A DNA stretch of 64,000 bases, from positions 39,178 through 103,177 of the forward strand of contig SZWC01001534.1 in the NCBI GenBank assembly GCA_023375785.1, given 5' to 3'. The DNA comes from Penium margaritaceum (lineage: Eukaryota; Streptophyta; Zygnematophyceae; Desmidiales; Peniaceae). Positions within the stretch are counted from its first letter, which is position 1. Each line of letters begins with the position of its first letter. The notes below the pieces were generated by a model. That model was not told where the DNA came from. It ran no database searches and saw nothing but the letters and a program-made list of their open reading frames with translations. This document shows, in pieces, positions 48,764 to 59,754 of the stretch. A program made the position numbers and the translations under genes.

Positions 48764-50540
48764 GGTGAGTCTGTGCATACATTGTGTTATTCATATTCAT
48801 ATTCATACTCTTATTTCATTGCCTTTTCGTCCCTTGCCTTGGTCAACGAATGGATGGGTTTGGCTTGTTTTGTACATGATGGACTTTGCTAGACCCTGGA
48901 GATTGAGCAGACCATTTGTTCCAACGGCTCAGACTTCAGAAGAAAGGGGGGGGTTGGGTTAGGCTGCGGGTTAGGGTTAGGGTGAATGGGAGGAGTGCAT
49001 CGCATGTGGGGAGGGGGGGAGTGGTGTGTTCATTTCAAGAAGCAGACATATTCTATGACGCTGAGCACTGTCAGCCATGGGAGCACATGTGTCCTATGTG
49101 TGACATTTTCCATTGCCTACGAGGGTTAAGTCGAGACATGTTCGAGGATATCAAATATCCCACCGTCACTATCTGTACTCAATAGTAATCCATGATTGCT
49201 TCATCAATGTTTTCCAAATTCTATCCTCTTGCAATTCCCTGTTGTGTCATTGAATGATGTTGCTGAATTCCGTGCACACACAAAAGGTTCATTGTTCAAT
49301 CCAACATTGTGAGCAAGCAGAACAGACATCCAATGGGCAAGTCATCCTCTGCACATGTCTTCAAGATAACCTAACTTTGGATACAAAGAAGTATGATTAC
49401 AACCTTATGGATGTCTCTTGCTTGACCACCCTAGTCCCCTGGCCAAGTGAAAACATCAACTTCACATGCATTCAGAATGTTTCTCTTTGGTGCATAGACG
49501 CATGTGAAGAGTGTGGTGTATGCAACGCTACTCAATATGCATCTGCAACAAGGTTGCTGAGCATGTGTTAGAAGCTAGGCCTTTGCTTATGTAATGCACT
49601 TGAGTATGTGTCTCCTATAACAGATGTAGTAAGTAATGTTGGAGGATATGTCCAAAAATATCCTATGAGGGCGGATACATTGGTCATCGATTTGTCTGTG
49701 AAAGCCATTATATGCAGGGCATGCAGTTCATGTTTTGACAAAAGTTAACGAAAACAGGTAGGGTGTTATGTTCGTTTAATGTGCAAGAAGAGTGGACTGA
49801 CATGCAGGGCAAATAGTGTTCAATAACGCCGAGGACGAGGTAGCGATGGCTACCTCCATGAAGCGCATAGCCATACGTCATACATCGTCACAACTACGAA
49901 CAGGGAATTGGCTACACCGAAACCCATGGCTCCCAATTTGGTGGGCAGTACAGTGGGCGGCCATGGGGTGCGCGCATGCCCAACTGCCAACACATGGTGT
50001 ATGGGTCAGCGGGTGTTTTTGGGTTGATGATGTCCCATGCGCGCTCTATCTTTGCCCACTCGGCCACCGCAGTTCCATCATCCATGGGAGGAGGGAGGAA
50101 TGTCGTGGTTCCTCAAGGGCCGTGCATTGGCTCTGGACGACCAGCCCAGCGCTGCAACGGTGGCAGAGGACGCATATCTCGAACATGGGACACGTTGAAA
50201 GAGGGTTTGGTCAATGTACTCGTGAGTACGCAAGGGAGGAGGAGCTCGATTGCCATCAAAACCATTGTATGTGCAAAGCAAACGTACGGGTTTAACAGCG
50301 CAAACAAAACGACTATGTTATGTACCGCTTCGCGCATTTGAATAGCATCACTCGTCATGTGCGGCCAACAGCACACCCAAGCAGGGAGGTGCAGGTGTCT
50401 AGGGTACCATGCCGAGCCTCTGCGCAGAGCGAGGCATTTACGTTCGACATCAGGTGTCTTGGGTAAGGTTTGGTTCCGATGGCCAGGTTGCGTCGCAACA
50501 TCAACCTTGGGTACATTAGGCTTATTCTCCGTGATTTTCG
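48764..50540. other. No gene recognised
   Basis: Frames up to about 159 codons occur (49816-50295, +) without a recognisable domain. At 48957-48990 there are two to three TTAGGG units in a G-rich stretch, too few to be a telomere remnant with confidence. The segment may include the 3' flank of the Mutator-like element. Confidence 0.4.
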
Positions 50541-50599
50541 ACGGTTCGACATCGAATGCCGATCGAGGGGTACATGGGGCTTTTTCTGGGGCAGTGGCA

Positions 50600-50770
50600 A
50601 ATGAGGCTTATCGTTCTGGCGGAGGGGCGGATGAGGCTTATCGTTCTGGCGGAGGGGCGGACAAGGCTTATCGTTCTGGCGGAGGGGCAGACGGGGCTTA
50701 TCGTTTTGGCGGAGGGGGGGATGGGGCTTATCGTTCTGATGGAGGGGTGGATGGGGTCTGTTGTTCCGAG
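50600..50770 (+). repeat. 30-bp minisatellite, about 6 units
   Basis: The unit is GGCTTATCGTTCTGGCGGAG plus GGGCGGATGA. Because 30 is a multiple of three, it keeps one frame and reads as AYRSGGGADE repeated, inside a 219-codon plus-strand frame (50357-51016). That frame resembles nothing I know and overlaps AT-rich sequence at its end. Confidence 0.85.
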
Positions 50771-51225
50771 GAGGGGTATATGAGGTTCAAGGGAGACAGA
50801 ATAGGGGGTAAACGGGATTTTCACCATATTAAAAAATCTTCGTACATTTATGAAGTTCGTGTAAATTTCCTTTTATATAGTTATCAATTAAAATTACTGA
50901 ATCGACACAAGAATTTTTTTTCTTCAGTTTTTAGAAGTAATCACGAACTGAAAGACAGGACACTTGTCCACTTGAGCCGGGTTGGCGTTAGAGTAACACC
51001 TCCACTTGAGTTGTGAAGTTCTTGAAACGACATGTCAAGAATCAGGTTTCTCTGTTCGACCCTCCGCTTCCCGCTGCGGGCCAGTAGAGGGTATTCTCGA
51101 CACCCTTTTTTCCCTTAGCATGTTCGTCCGCATCCGACGCAGCCTTCCGCGCCCCTTCGCGTGCTTCGCCCTGTCGCCGCTGCCATCCCTCCGCGTCCCA
51201 CGCCTTTCCCTGCCACCGCGTCGGA

Positions 51226-51570
51226 ATGCGCGTCCTGGTGCTGGGAGGCACGGGCTACCTCGGCCAGTTCCTCGCGCGGGATCTGGGACGCGTGGGCGAA
51301 GATGGGCGGCGGCAACATGACGTGGCCATCACCTACCGCTCCAAGGCCCCCTCCGCGGAAGATTTGGCCGCTCTGGGGTCGCCGTCGGCGTTCGAAGTGG
51401 ACCTTACAACGGGGAAGGGCTTAGACGCTTGCTTCGACTCGTTTGGAGAGGTGCGCTGCTTCGCCGCACCCGCTTGGAAGGGGAGGACGAAGATAAGAGA
51501 GTGGGAATGGGAAAAGTGGCCGGGCTGGCTGGGTGGGTGGGTTGGTTGGGGGGGAGGGAGAGCGCGCGCG

Positions 51571-51628
<58 letters not shown>

Positions 51629-54600
51629 CGGGTAAAGTATGTGATGTCACTCCAGTTGGGGAGGCTGTGTGACATTGCAAAATCACATTGGCATCGGACA
51701 GCGACAGTGACGCTAACATTGTCCAACAGTGCAACACTCACACAGGGGATCTTGGTTGATGAAACACGTTTCTTCCTTCGACAGCTTCTGGATGTGTGTG
51801 GATCACATGAAGCTCGTGCCGACACCAAATTGTGCCTTCCTGAGCACACACCCCTCTGCGTTCTGTTGCTGTGCTATTGTTGGCTTGGCATCACGGCCGT
51901 CCCGCAAGTGCTTGGTTCGAAGTTTTTTCCTTGTTTGCCCTCAACCTAGTCTCCTTGCCTATGCCCCCAACACAAGCGTCATTCTCAGCATCAGCGAATG
52001 CTTTACCTTGTGCGTCATTTGCATGTGCGTCTGCCCATGCCCATGGGAACTCCATGTCAGGATGCACTCATCTGTCCACATCCCACGCACAAACCAAGCT
52101 CAAACGCATCCCACGCACAAGCCAAGCTCAAACGCAACAAAAATGCCATCATGAACACAAACACGCACGCAGCGCAGCCGGAGGTGGTCGTCAACTGCGC
52201 CGCAATGTCGGTGCCACGCGACTGCGAAGCCGACCCTGCGGCAGCTGCCGCCGTGAACGTGCCTACAGCGCTGCTTGCCTCGCTACACGCGCGCCTGCAG
52301 CAGCCTGCGCCTGCCTCCGCCGCAGCCCCTGCTGCTGGTGCTGAAGATGGTGCTGGAGAAGGTGGTCTGAGAGGTGAACCCGGGAGCAGCGGGGCAGCGC
52401 CGAGGCCGTGCCTCTTCATCCACCTGTCTACAGACCAGGGTGAGTTTGAAAGCGTACGATGAAGGGTGTGCGTTGGTGTTGTGTTGTGTTGTGTTGTGTT
52501 GTGTTGTGTGTTGTTGTGTGTTGTTGTGTGTTGTTGGGAAGCCGAAAAGCTAATCTGATGGAGGAGCCGCCTACTGCTTTGGAACGTAGTGAGGATTCTG
52601 TCCCTCTGATGAACGTCCCAAAGGTGCATGCATGCTCATCCAGAAGTACTTGCTGTCAACTGGACAGGCGCGCATGGCTTGTTGCAGACGCAAGATCTGT
52701 CAGGCGCCAGTGTCCAACCAAGCCAGAGAGAGCTTATCCACTCCACCATGCTGCACAGAAGTCCCGGCAAAACTTTTGAATTGGACAAGAAAGAATCCAA
52801 AGGGGGCTGCAAGAGGAGCATGCGTGGTATTCGGTTCTCATGCTCCCTGGCTTCTCGCTTCTGTGGAGTGCACCTGGTGTGCGCGTCGTGGTGTGGATCG
52901 TTCCCGCTGAAGATGGAATCAACTGCCGTATTATGCCGCTGCAACTCCACAAGTTCCTGTGCGCTGCTTTCATCTCCATGTGTTTCTTGCTGCAAGTCCA
53001 TGGAGCTCATCCTCCGCACCTCAGAGATGGATCAAGGCTAGCCTTGATGTGTAGGCTTAACGTTTCCGAGACAATGCTTCCTACCAAGGTCTCCCTCGGT
53101 AGGTTGTAAATTTTCTAAGCTCTTCACAAAGCATTCTAGAAACAATACGACCTGATGTTTCTGACACAATGCTTCCCACTAAGGTCTGTCTCCGTCTGGA
53201 ACATACATGCGCCTCATCGAGGTGGTTTTGGTGTGAAGCGCATTGAATGTCTTCTGGTGGTCTAAGGTGTCCATGGGCGCATCATTGCCGTACGTGGGTA
53301 AGGTTGGGGGAAGGGGCGGGAGAGGGGAGGGCTCAATCTCTCCAGTGGCATATGGCCGTTCTAACTTCCCCACTTGTGTTGATGTGGTGCACTTGTGGCG
53401 ATGTGGTGCACCATCAAGCGCAGTGTACAGTGGACAGAAGGCAAACAGCACAGAGGACGACACGACTCAGCCAGTGAACGCGTACGGCCGCACCAAAGTG
53501 GCAGCAGAGCAGCTGCTGCAATCGGCGTGGACTCAGAATCACTACTCCATCCTCAGAAGCAGCATCATTGTGGGGCCGCAGCCCCCGCTGCCCTTGCGAA
53601 AAGGACTTCCACTTCTCGTAAGTGTCTGCGCAAGTGCGTGTGCAAGTGCTCGTGCAAGTGTCTGCGCAAGTGCTTGTGCAATTGCGTGTGCATATGTGTG
53701 CAAGTGGTTGTGCAATTGCGTGTGCATATGTGTGCAAGTGCGTGCGCAAGTGTGTGTGCAAGTGCGTGTGCATGTGTGTGCAAGTGCATGTGCATGCATG
53801 TGCACGTGCATGTGCATGCGTGTGCATGCGTGTGCAAGTGCGTGTGCATGCATGTGCAAGTGTGTGTGCATGCGTGTGCAAGTGCATGTGTGCCGTTTTC
53901 ACTCTAGCCGATATGCAACTGTGCACATGCTGGCTGTTGATGGTGAGCATGTTGCCCCAGCTTTGCTGTGCACATGCTTGCACATGCGCACACATGCTGC
54001 CCTGCATTAGTGTGTCTTCGTTTTGGCTTGCTGTCTGTGGCTTGAGCTGCTGCCGCCCTGCTGCTGCCGCCACCGCTGCCGCCGCTGGTGCTGATCCGCC
54101 TCCTCCTCTTCCTCCTCCTCCTCCTCCTCCTCCTCCTCCTCCTGATGCTGCTGCTGCTGCTGCTGCTGCAGCTGCTGCTGCTGCTGCTTTTGCAGTTGCT
54201 TGGCAGTAAGAGACCGGTAGGTAGGTGGATGATTAAAGTTCCTGGTCGTCACAGGTGTCCCAAGACAGTGACGGCCTTGGGACACAAGCCCTCGTTGCAT
54301 GCGAAGCATCTTAGCTTCTTAGTGAAGCCCTTGTGCTGTGTCGACGTCTATATGCTGTAGAGGTACAGAGCCTGTTCCGTGCGTGAGGACACAGCTTGGT
54401 GTGTCGACGCAGCGTGGTTTGCTCATCACGCTGCTCATCACCCAGTGTCAAGCAAACGACGATTGCGTTTCTCTCCTGCACTTCAGCTTTCAAATGAAAC
54501 TGCAGCTGTTGTGTTGTTTTTTGTGAGGCCAAACTAGGGCAAAGCTGCATAACTTTCACTGTCTGAGTCTGCTGTGGCTGTGAACCTGACTCTCCTTTCT

Positions 54601-55687
54601 GGCCTGCTCTCTGCGTCTTCCCAGTGGATGGATCAGGTGCTCTCTTCGGGCAAACCCACCGACTTCTTCGCCGATGAATTCCGCTGCCCTATCTACGTAG
54701 GCGACTTCACCCGCATTGTTCAAAGCCTCATCTCCCAGTTTGACTCGCTCCGCCAGCCTCAGCAACAAACCCCTCCTCAGGACACCCTCGCCTTGGCAAG
54801 CCCCCAGGACGAGCAGCAGCAGCGACGGCTGCAGCTGCTTCTGAATGCTGGCGGGCCGGACCGGTTGTCGCGGGCAGGCATGGCTGAGGTGGTGGCGCAA
54901 GTGAGGCAGTATGCTGCGGCCACAGAGGCGGATGTGGCGGCAGGTGCAGTGGCTGTTGTGGATGACGCTGCTGCACCGACGCGGGATACTCTTCCTCCAC
55001 TGTCTACTTTGGTGAAAAGGGTATCTGCTGCAACAGCGGTGAGTGCTTGATGCTATGCTGTCGCTGCTTGTTCTTGCCAGCAGTAATGCGCGTGGAAGGT
55101 TGCAGGGCTGCTGCTGTCTTGCCTTGACTGCCCGTTGAAACTGCCGTTAAGGAAGTGGAAGAGACTGGCAGTACAAATCACTTGCCATGCACATTTGACA
55201 GACTTTTGCACCGACAGTGGCAGCTCCAGAGCGACCGTTGCCTCGGCAGTTCTTCCATGGAGAAGAAGGCACTCAAGCGAGCATGGCATTGAGCATGACG
55301 ATACAAGAAGACGGCTGACCGAGCTGTTGCACCACTGCATCACAGTGGTGGCACATTTGGCAATCCCTGCGTTTCCGCCTATGTGAGGATCACTTGCTTT
55401 GGGGTGCTTGCTAGTCTGCGAGCAGCTGATTTCTCGTGGCCTTCGTTTACTGCACGTCGTTCACACTCGGACAGAAGCCTCTGTGCATGGAGTGGACACG
55501 CGCAGTGTTCTGCATGGCTTCACCTGTCTCCGTGTGCTTTGGTGTTGGTGCCGAGGGTTCACGTATGCAGGTGAATCGAGGTGTAGCAAGCCCCGCCGAT
55601 ATTTCAATGGACACATCACGCATGGTGTCACTGTTAGGAATGAGTCTCACTCCCTTCGCCGCAGCAGTCCGTCTCACCTTTCAATGA
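51226..55687 (+). CDS. Extended SDR reductase, RmlD/MAT2B-like (5 exons)
   Basis: Exons 51226-51450, 52178-52439, 53424-53617, 54625-55038 and 55571-55687 have GT..AG borders and consistent phases and give 403 residues plus a stop. The family is an NAD(P)-binding Rossmann protein like dTDP-4-dehydrorhamnose reductase and the regulatory beta subunit of methionine adenosyltransferase. Plant homologues are soluble single-copy proteins of about 330 residues. Visible parts: GGTGYLG dinucleotide loop (residues 7-13), PEVVVNCAAMSVPRDCE, IHLSTDQVYSG, NAYGRTK (the YxxxK active site), SSIIVGPQPPLP, DEFRCPIYVGD, GGPDRLSRAGMAE and the C-terminal GVASPADISMDTS. The extra length comes from an Ala/Gly-rich loop (exon 2) and a Gln-rich loop (exon 4). 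The start ATG is the first in frame before the Rossmann strand. A TATATAG at 50874 is a weak promoter candidate. Whether it is an enzyme or a regulator cannot be read from sequence. Confidence 0.9.
51574..51628 (+). repeat. Poly-G run of 55 bases in intron 1
   Basis: An uninterrupted G homopolymer preceded by GGGGGGAGGG and a GCGCGCGCG tract. It lies in the first intron of the SDR gene, about 120 bases past the donor. The exact length is unreliable in most sequencing methods. Confidence 0.85.
52476..52540 (+). repeat. (GTTGT)n repeat in intron 2
   Basis: Pentanucleotide GTTGT units followed by GTGTTGTT units, about 65 bases, starting some 35 bases after the exon 2 donor of the SDR gene. Confidence 0.9.
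53620..53900 (+). repeat. 12-bp minisatellite in intron 3
   Basis: The unit is GTGTGCAAGTGC with GCATGT and GCAATT variants, about 23 copies, starting immediately after the exon 3 donor (53618). With period 12 it stays open in several frames on both strands (cysteine/alanine/serine and histidine/threonine strings), which is not a gene. Confidence 0.9.
54095..54195 (+). repeat. (CTC)n and (CTG)n triplets in intron 3
   Basis: About 14 CTC triplets followed by about 17 CTG triplets, in the same intron as the 12-bp array. Confidence 0.9.
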
Positions 55688-56860
55688 TTCACTCTGTAAA
55701 GTAGGTTTGCTTATTGATTCCCTCTTCGGAAGACGAAGTCACCCTTTTCTACTGCCTCACATTGTGCACATCACCGATGGTCAGAGGTAGGGATGTGCAC
55801 ACTAGCATTTGGACAATAGTGTATGCCTCATGTGGGCAGACTCTTCTGAGACCAGTTGAAGGAGGATGGAGGCTGAATGGGTGCACTTTTGTGTGAGAGA
55901 GGGAAAGGGACATGGGTAGATACATTCCACATGAAAACTTAACCAAGGCAAGCAAGGCGAATATTCCAGTGTTGGATGGGATTTGACATGCATAAAAAAT
56001 CATCATGTTGTGTCCTCTTGTCACTTTTTATGTGCCTTCTTCCTCAAATCTCTCACTCGTTTCTTGTGCGCTTTGAGTGGGTGTGAAGCTATTGAATGCA
56101 ATCAAAGGCACCCTTTTTACTTAAATGTACTCACATTTCTTAAGCGCTTCACATTAATGGATGTGGGGAACGTATGATATCAGCGTGATGCCAGTGAACA
56201 CCAGCATGGGCGATTGCGAGTGGGTGGGAGACACTAGGGACTGTAGGCTCATTTCATGGGCACGACGATCCAAAGAAAAAAAGAGTTTCTGAGAATGATC
56301 AAGGCACAATGGAATGCAGATGAAGCGGGCACCTTCCACACGCAAAACTGTGTCTGGGTCTCGTTGCCACTGGTGGGATCGATCAAGCGAGCTCAATTGG
56401 GGAAATCTAAGGGTGCTTCATGCAGGCCCTACTTGCGACCTAATGCGCCCTTTATGCACCCTAGTTTGCCATAGTTACGTCCTACTTGCGCATTATTGCG
56501 TAGAATCGAGATCAAGACCGGTCTTCATCTCGATTGTGTTGATTTCTTCTTGTCTCGTTGTCTCGTACTAGACTACACGAGACAATCTAGATTTGTAACG
56601 CTCGTGACAAGGCCAGGCCGAGACACGTCCAGTGTCGCGCGAGATCATGACAAGATTCTTGCACCAAAGTTGTGTCCCGTTCTTTATTTGTGCGACCCAT
56701 GCCACGTGTGCCAAGCGATTTTGAACCAATCGCACACAGCATGGATGTGTCAGCACAAAAAAGCGGGTAGATCCATTGTTAACGAGCAGTCATGGAGGGT
56801 AACCAAGAACAAGAAATGTTGAATTAACTTGCATGATTTTCTGTGAACAAACGAATGAAT
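55688..56860. other. SDR gene 3' flank, no gene recognised
   Basis: Moderately AT-rich sequence with frames under 110 codons and no domains. No clear polyadenylation motif was picked out. Confidence 0.5.
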
Positions 56861-56864
56861 TTGC

Positions 56865-57310
56865 GACACTTTGTTGCCTTAGTTGCGCCCCAGTTGCAAC
56901 CTTCTTACACCCTAATTGCACTATGGATGCGTCCTAATCGCAGCCTTGTTGTGCCCGAGTTACGCACTTGTTCATCACATTTTTCCCTACTTGCGCCCTA
57001 TTTGCGCCCTAGTTGCACTCAAGTTGGGCCCTAGTTTGCTCTTCTTGAGTCCAGCCATAGCTATGCACTAGTTGTGCCCTAGTTGCACCCTAGTTGCGCC
57101 CTAGCTACGTCCAAGTTGCGCCCTTCTTGTACCCTAGGTGCTACATAGCTGTGCCGTAGTTGCGCCCTAATTGTGCCCTAGTTCCACCCTTCTTTTGCCC
57201 TAGTTGCGCCGTATTCCTGCCCTACTTGTGCGCTCCCTAGTTGTGCACTTCTTGCACCCTGATTATGCCCTAGTTGGACTCTAGTTTCACCCTAGTTGCA
57301 CCCTATTGTT
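56865..57310 (+). repeat. Degenerate 11-bp minisatellite (GTTGCGCCCTA)
   Basis: About 35 degenerate units of GTTGCGCCCTA/GTTGCACCCTA with indels. A sparse continuation is visible back to about 56420. It ends about 800 bases before the primer site of the right-hand Copia element. Confidence 0.82.
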
Positions 57311-58137
57311 GGTTGTTTGCGCTCATTGTGCTCTGTTGTGTCCTCCCGGCTTGTGTACATCGGCGTGCAGATGACTGACAGCGAGACTCGACGCTGATGG
57401 AGTGTCATCCGGTGGAGCGGACACACGCTGAGGTCATCTTGCAGTTCGCTGGAGCCTCCTCTCTCCAGCGACGTGTTCAGCTCCATCGGCAGGCCTCCTC
57501 GGCGGTCGCGCTGCCAGCCGTCACTGCCACCGCAGTCGCTGTCTGCATGCGCCCAGCGCGTACTGTCGTCCCTGCATCGTCATGCGCTGCCTAGGGTCCC
57601 AGTTGCATGTTGCATGGCCCTATTCGGTAGCATAAACCGTCGTGGGCACTGCCTGGGTTCAGGCTGCCATAACTCCTCGCTACTGTTTTTCTAGCTGATT
57701 CTGACCGCACGGCTGCGTTCGCAGCGTCGGTATTATGGTATGGTTCAGTTTTCAGGCAAAACGGACGACGCCCGGGTTTTGGGCTGTCGGCCGTCTGGCA
57801 GGCCTCACCGAGAAAACCTGCCAGCCTGAAATTAGCTATTTTCTGATTGGCTGATGAACTGAGTAACAAGCTCTACAGAGCTGGGGGGGGGACTAGAACT
57901 TGGAGGGGTCCCCCATTGCTGTTAATTCTTCATTCCTAATCAGTTACTATCAGTTTTCAGCTGCTTTCTGGCGATAACTCTGGCGCGCGCGTTTCTGAGT
58001 AACAAACCCAGAGCTTCCAGACTTAGATTCTAGAGCAGCAGACTGAGGGGGTAGCTGACTTAAGCAACGAGCGTGGAAGCCCGCACGCTGCATCAACAAC
58101 GCTGCTGCCCCAACCTGCTGCATAGACTTTCCTTTTT

Positions 58138-58149
58138 GGTATCAGAGCT
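58138..58149 (+). promoter_or_regulatory. Primer-binding site, right-hand Copia
   Basis: TGGTATCAGAGC, complementary to the 3' end of initiator tRNA-Met. It sits just after the inferred LTR end and before the CAG-rich leader. Confidence 0.82.
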
Positions 58150-58224
58150 AGAGCGTAGCAGCAGCAGCAGAAGACTGGCGAACAGGTGCCAGACAACACC
58201 GGCGGACCCCCATACGCGCCAGTG

Positions 58225-58345
58225 CAGGGGAAATGCTGCCGGATTGTTTCCGACAGCATTGACCCTCCTGGTGGCGGCGTCAGATTTTTTCCCACGGCCA
58301 CTGGGCCAGGGGAAATGCTGCCGAAATTTTTTCGGCAGCACTGAC
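58225..58345 (+). repeat. Paired leader hairpins, about 82 bp apart
   Basis: Two copies of a GGGGAAATGCTGCCG...CAGCA(T/C)TGACCC block each fold into a stem. In the first, AATGCTG 58232-58238 pairs with CAGCATT 58254-58260. In the second, TGCTGCCGAAA 58316-58326 pairs with TTTCGGCAGCA 58330-58340. They lie in the 5' leader of the Copia element. Confidence 0.75.
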
Positions 58346-58429
58346 CCCCACGCGTGACGCGAGGAGGTGAGCGGCAGGCGGCGTCTGACGTCTGTGGGCG
58401 ACGACGCAAGCGGCAACGTCACCCAGGTG

Positions 58430-59420
58430 TAGTGACTGGCACCACCAGCAGCAGCAGGCAGAAGCAGCAGCTCGCAGCAGCCCGCAGCAGCAGGCAGAAG
58501 TAGCAGCTCGCAGCAGCCCGCAGCAGCAGCAGCTTGCAGCAGCAGCAGCAGCAGCGCGTAGAAGCAGCAGCAGTAGCAGCAACAGCAGCGCGCAGCAGCA
58601 GCCAGCTGTAGCAGCAGCCCGCTGCAGTAGCAGCCCGCAGCAGCAGCCCGCAGCGGCAGCAGGCAGCAGCCAGCAGCTGTAGCAGCAGCAACGGGCTGCA
58701 GCAGCTGCTGCAGCAGCAGCAGCGGGCTGCAGCAGCTGCTACAACGAGCTGCAGCAGCTGCCAGCTGCAGCAGCAGTAGCAGCGAGCAGTAGGTGGCAGC
58801 TGCCAGCCGCTGCTGCTGTTGCTCGCTGCTCGTACCAAGCAAGCAGCGAGCAGCAGCTCGCTGCTGCCCGGCGAGCAGCAGCTCGCTGCTGCCCGCCGAG
58901 CAGCAGCTCGCTGCTGCCCGGCGAGCAGCAGCCCGCTGCTCGCAGCAGACAGCGGGCTGTTGCCCGCTGTGACAAAGAAAAAAAAAGAAAAAAAAGGGCA
59001 ACAGAAAAATCCCCCACCCCCGCAGCTTGCTGCAGCAGCCCGCAGCTGCAGCGAGCAGCTGCTGCAGCACGCAGCAGTTGCAGCAGCGCTCAGCAGCAGC
59101 AGCGAGCTGCAGCAGCCACAGTAGTTGCTGCAGCTCGCAGCAACAGCAACTGCAGCTGCAACTGCAGCACCAACAGCAACAGCAGCAGCAGCTGCAGCAC
59201 CCACAGCAGCAGTAGCAGCAGCAGCAACAGCAGCTGCAAACAGCAGCAGCAGCAACAGCAGTAGCAGCGACAGCAACAGCAGCTACAGTAGTAGTAGCAG
59301 CAGTAGTAGCAGCAGCAGTAGCAGCAGCAGCAAGCAGCAGCAGCAGCAGCAGCAGCAGAAGAAGCAGCAGCAGTAACAGCAAGGAGCATCAGCAGCAGGA
59401 GCAGCAGCAGGAGCGGCAAC
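58430..59420 (+). repeat. CAG/CTG-rich degenerate repeat in the Copia leader
   Basis: Nearly 1 kb of AGC/CAG triplets with CTG blocks that pair with them. At about 58840-58945 a 25-bp unit (CGAGCAGCAGCTCGCTGCTG plus CCCGG) repeats about four times and is itself self-complementary. Long cysteine- and leucine-rich frames on the minus strand arise from CTG composition only. Confidence 0.88.
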
Positions 59421-59492
59421 AACAGCAGCAGCAGTGGCTGTAGCAGCATCAGCACCAACAACAGCAGCGGCGACCCCAACATCCGCCACTGC

Positions 59493-59544
59493 TGACGTCA
59501 GCACCCCTCTGCTGACGTTACTGCTGACGTCACTGCTGACGTCA
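59493..59544 (+). promoter_or_regulatory. Cluster of four CTGCTGACGT(C/T)A motifs
   Basis: TGACGTCA at 59493-59500, 59525-59532 and 59537-59544 and TGACGTTA at 59513-59520, each preceded by CTGC. TGACGTCA is the palindromic core bound by many bZIP factors (CRE and as-1 type). The cluster sits between the CAG-rich leader and gag. Confidence 0.5.
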
Positions 59545-59754
59545 TCAACAACAAAAAAAAAGGGGAGAGGAAGAGGGGGAAAAGGGGAAAGGGGGAAGGC
59601 AAAAGCAGTGGGTAGACTCCCCACTGCTCCCATCTCCTGCTGACATCAGCAACAGAAAGAAAGGAAAAAAAAGCGGACACTAAGACATGGCTGGTAGTCC
59701 CGGCGAGGAGGGGTCCTCCTCTGGTGGGGGGACCCCTACCCCTCCTTTCTTGCA

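Noticed and set aside
48957-48990. TTAGGG units as an interstitial telomere
   Set aside because: Only two to three units in a G-rich stretch. Chance is likely, and no longer array adjoins.
51429-51949. Poly-Gly and poly-Pro frames across the G run
   Set aside because: Homopolymer translation inside intron 1.
53414-54073. Histidine/threonine-rich minus-strand frames and Cys/Ala-rich plus-strand frames
   Set aside because: They arise from the 12-bp intronic minisatellite of the SDR gene, and the exon-intron model explains the region better.
58093-59382. A 429-codon minus-strand frame rich in Leu, Ala and Cys
   Set aside because: It is a reading of CTG/CAG triplets in the Copia leader, with no domain.
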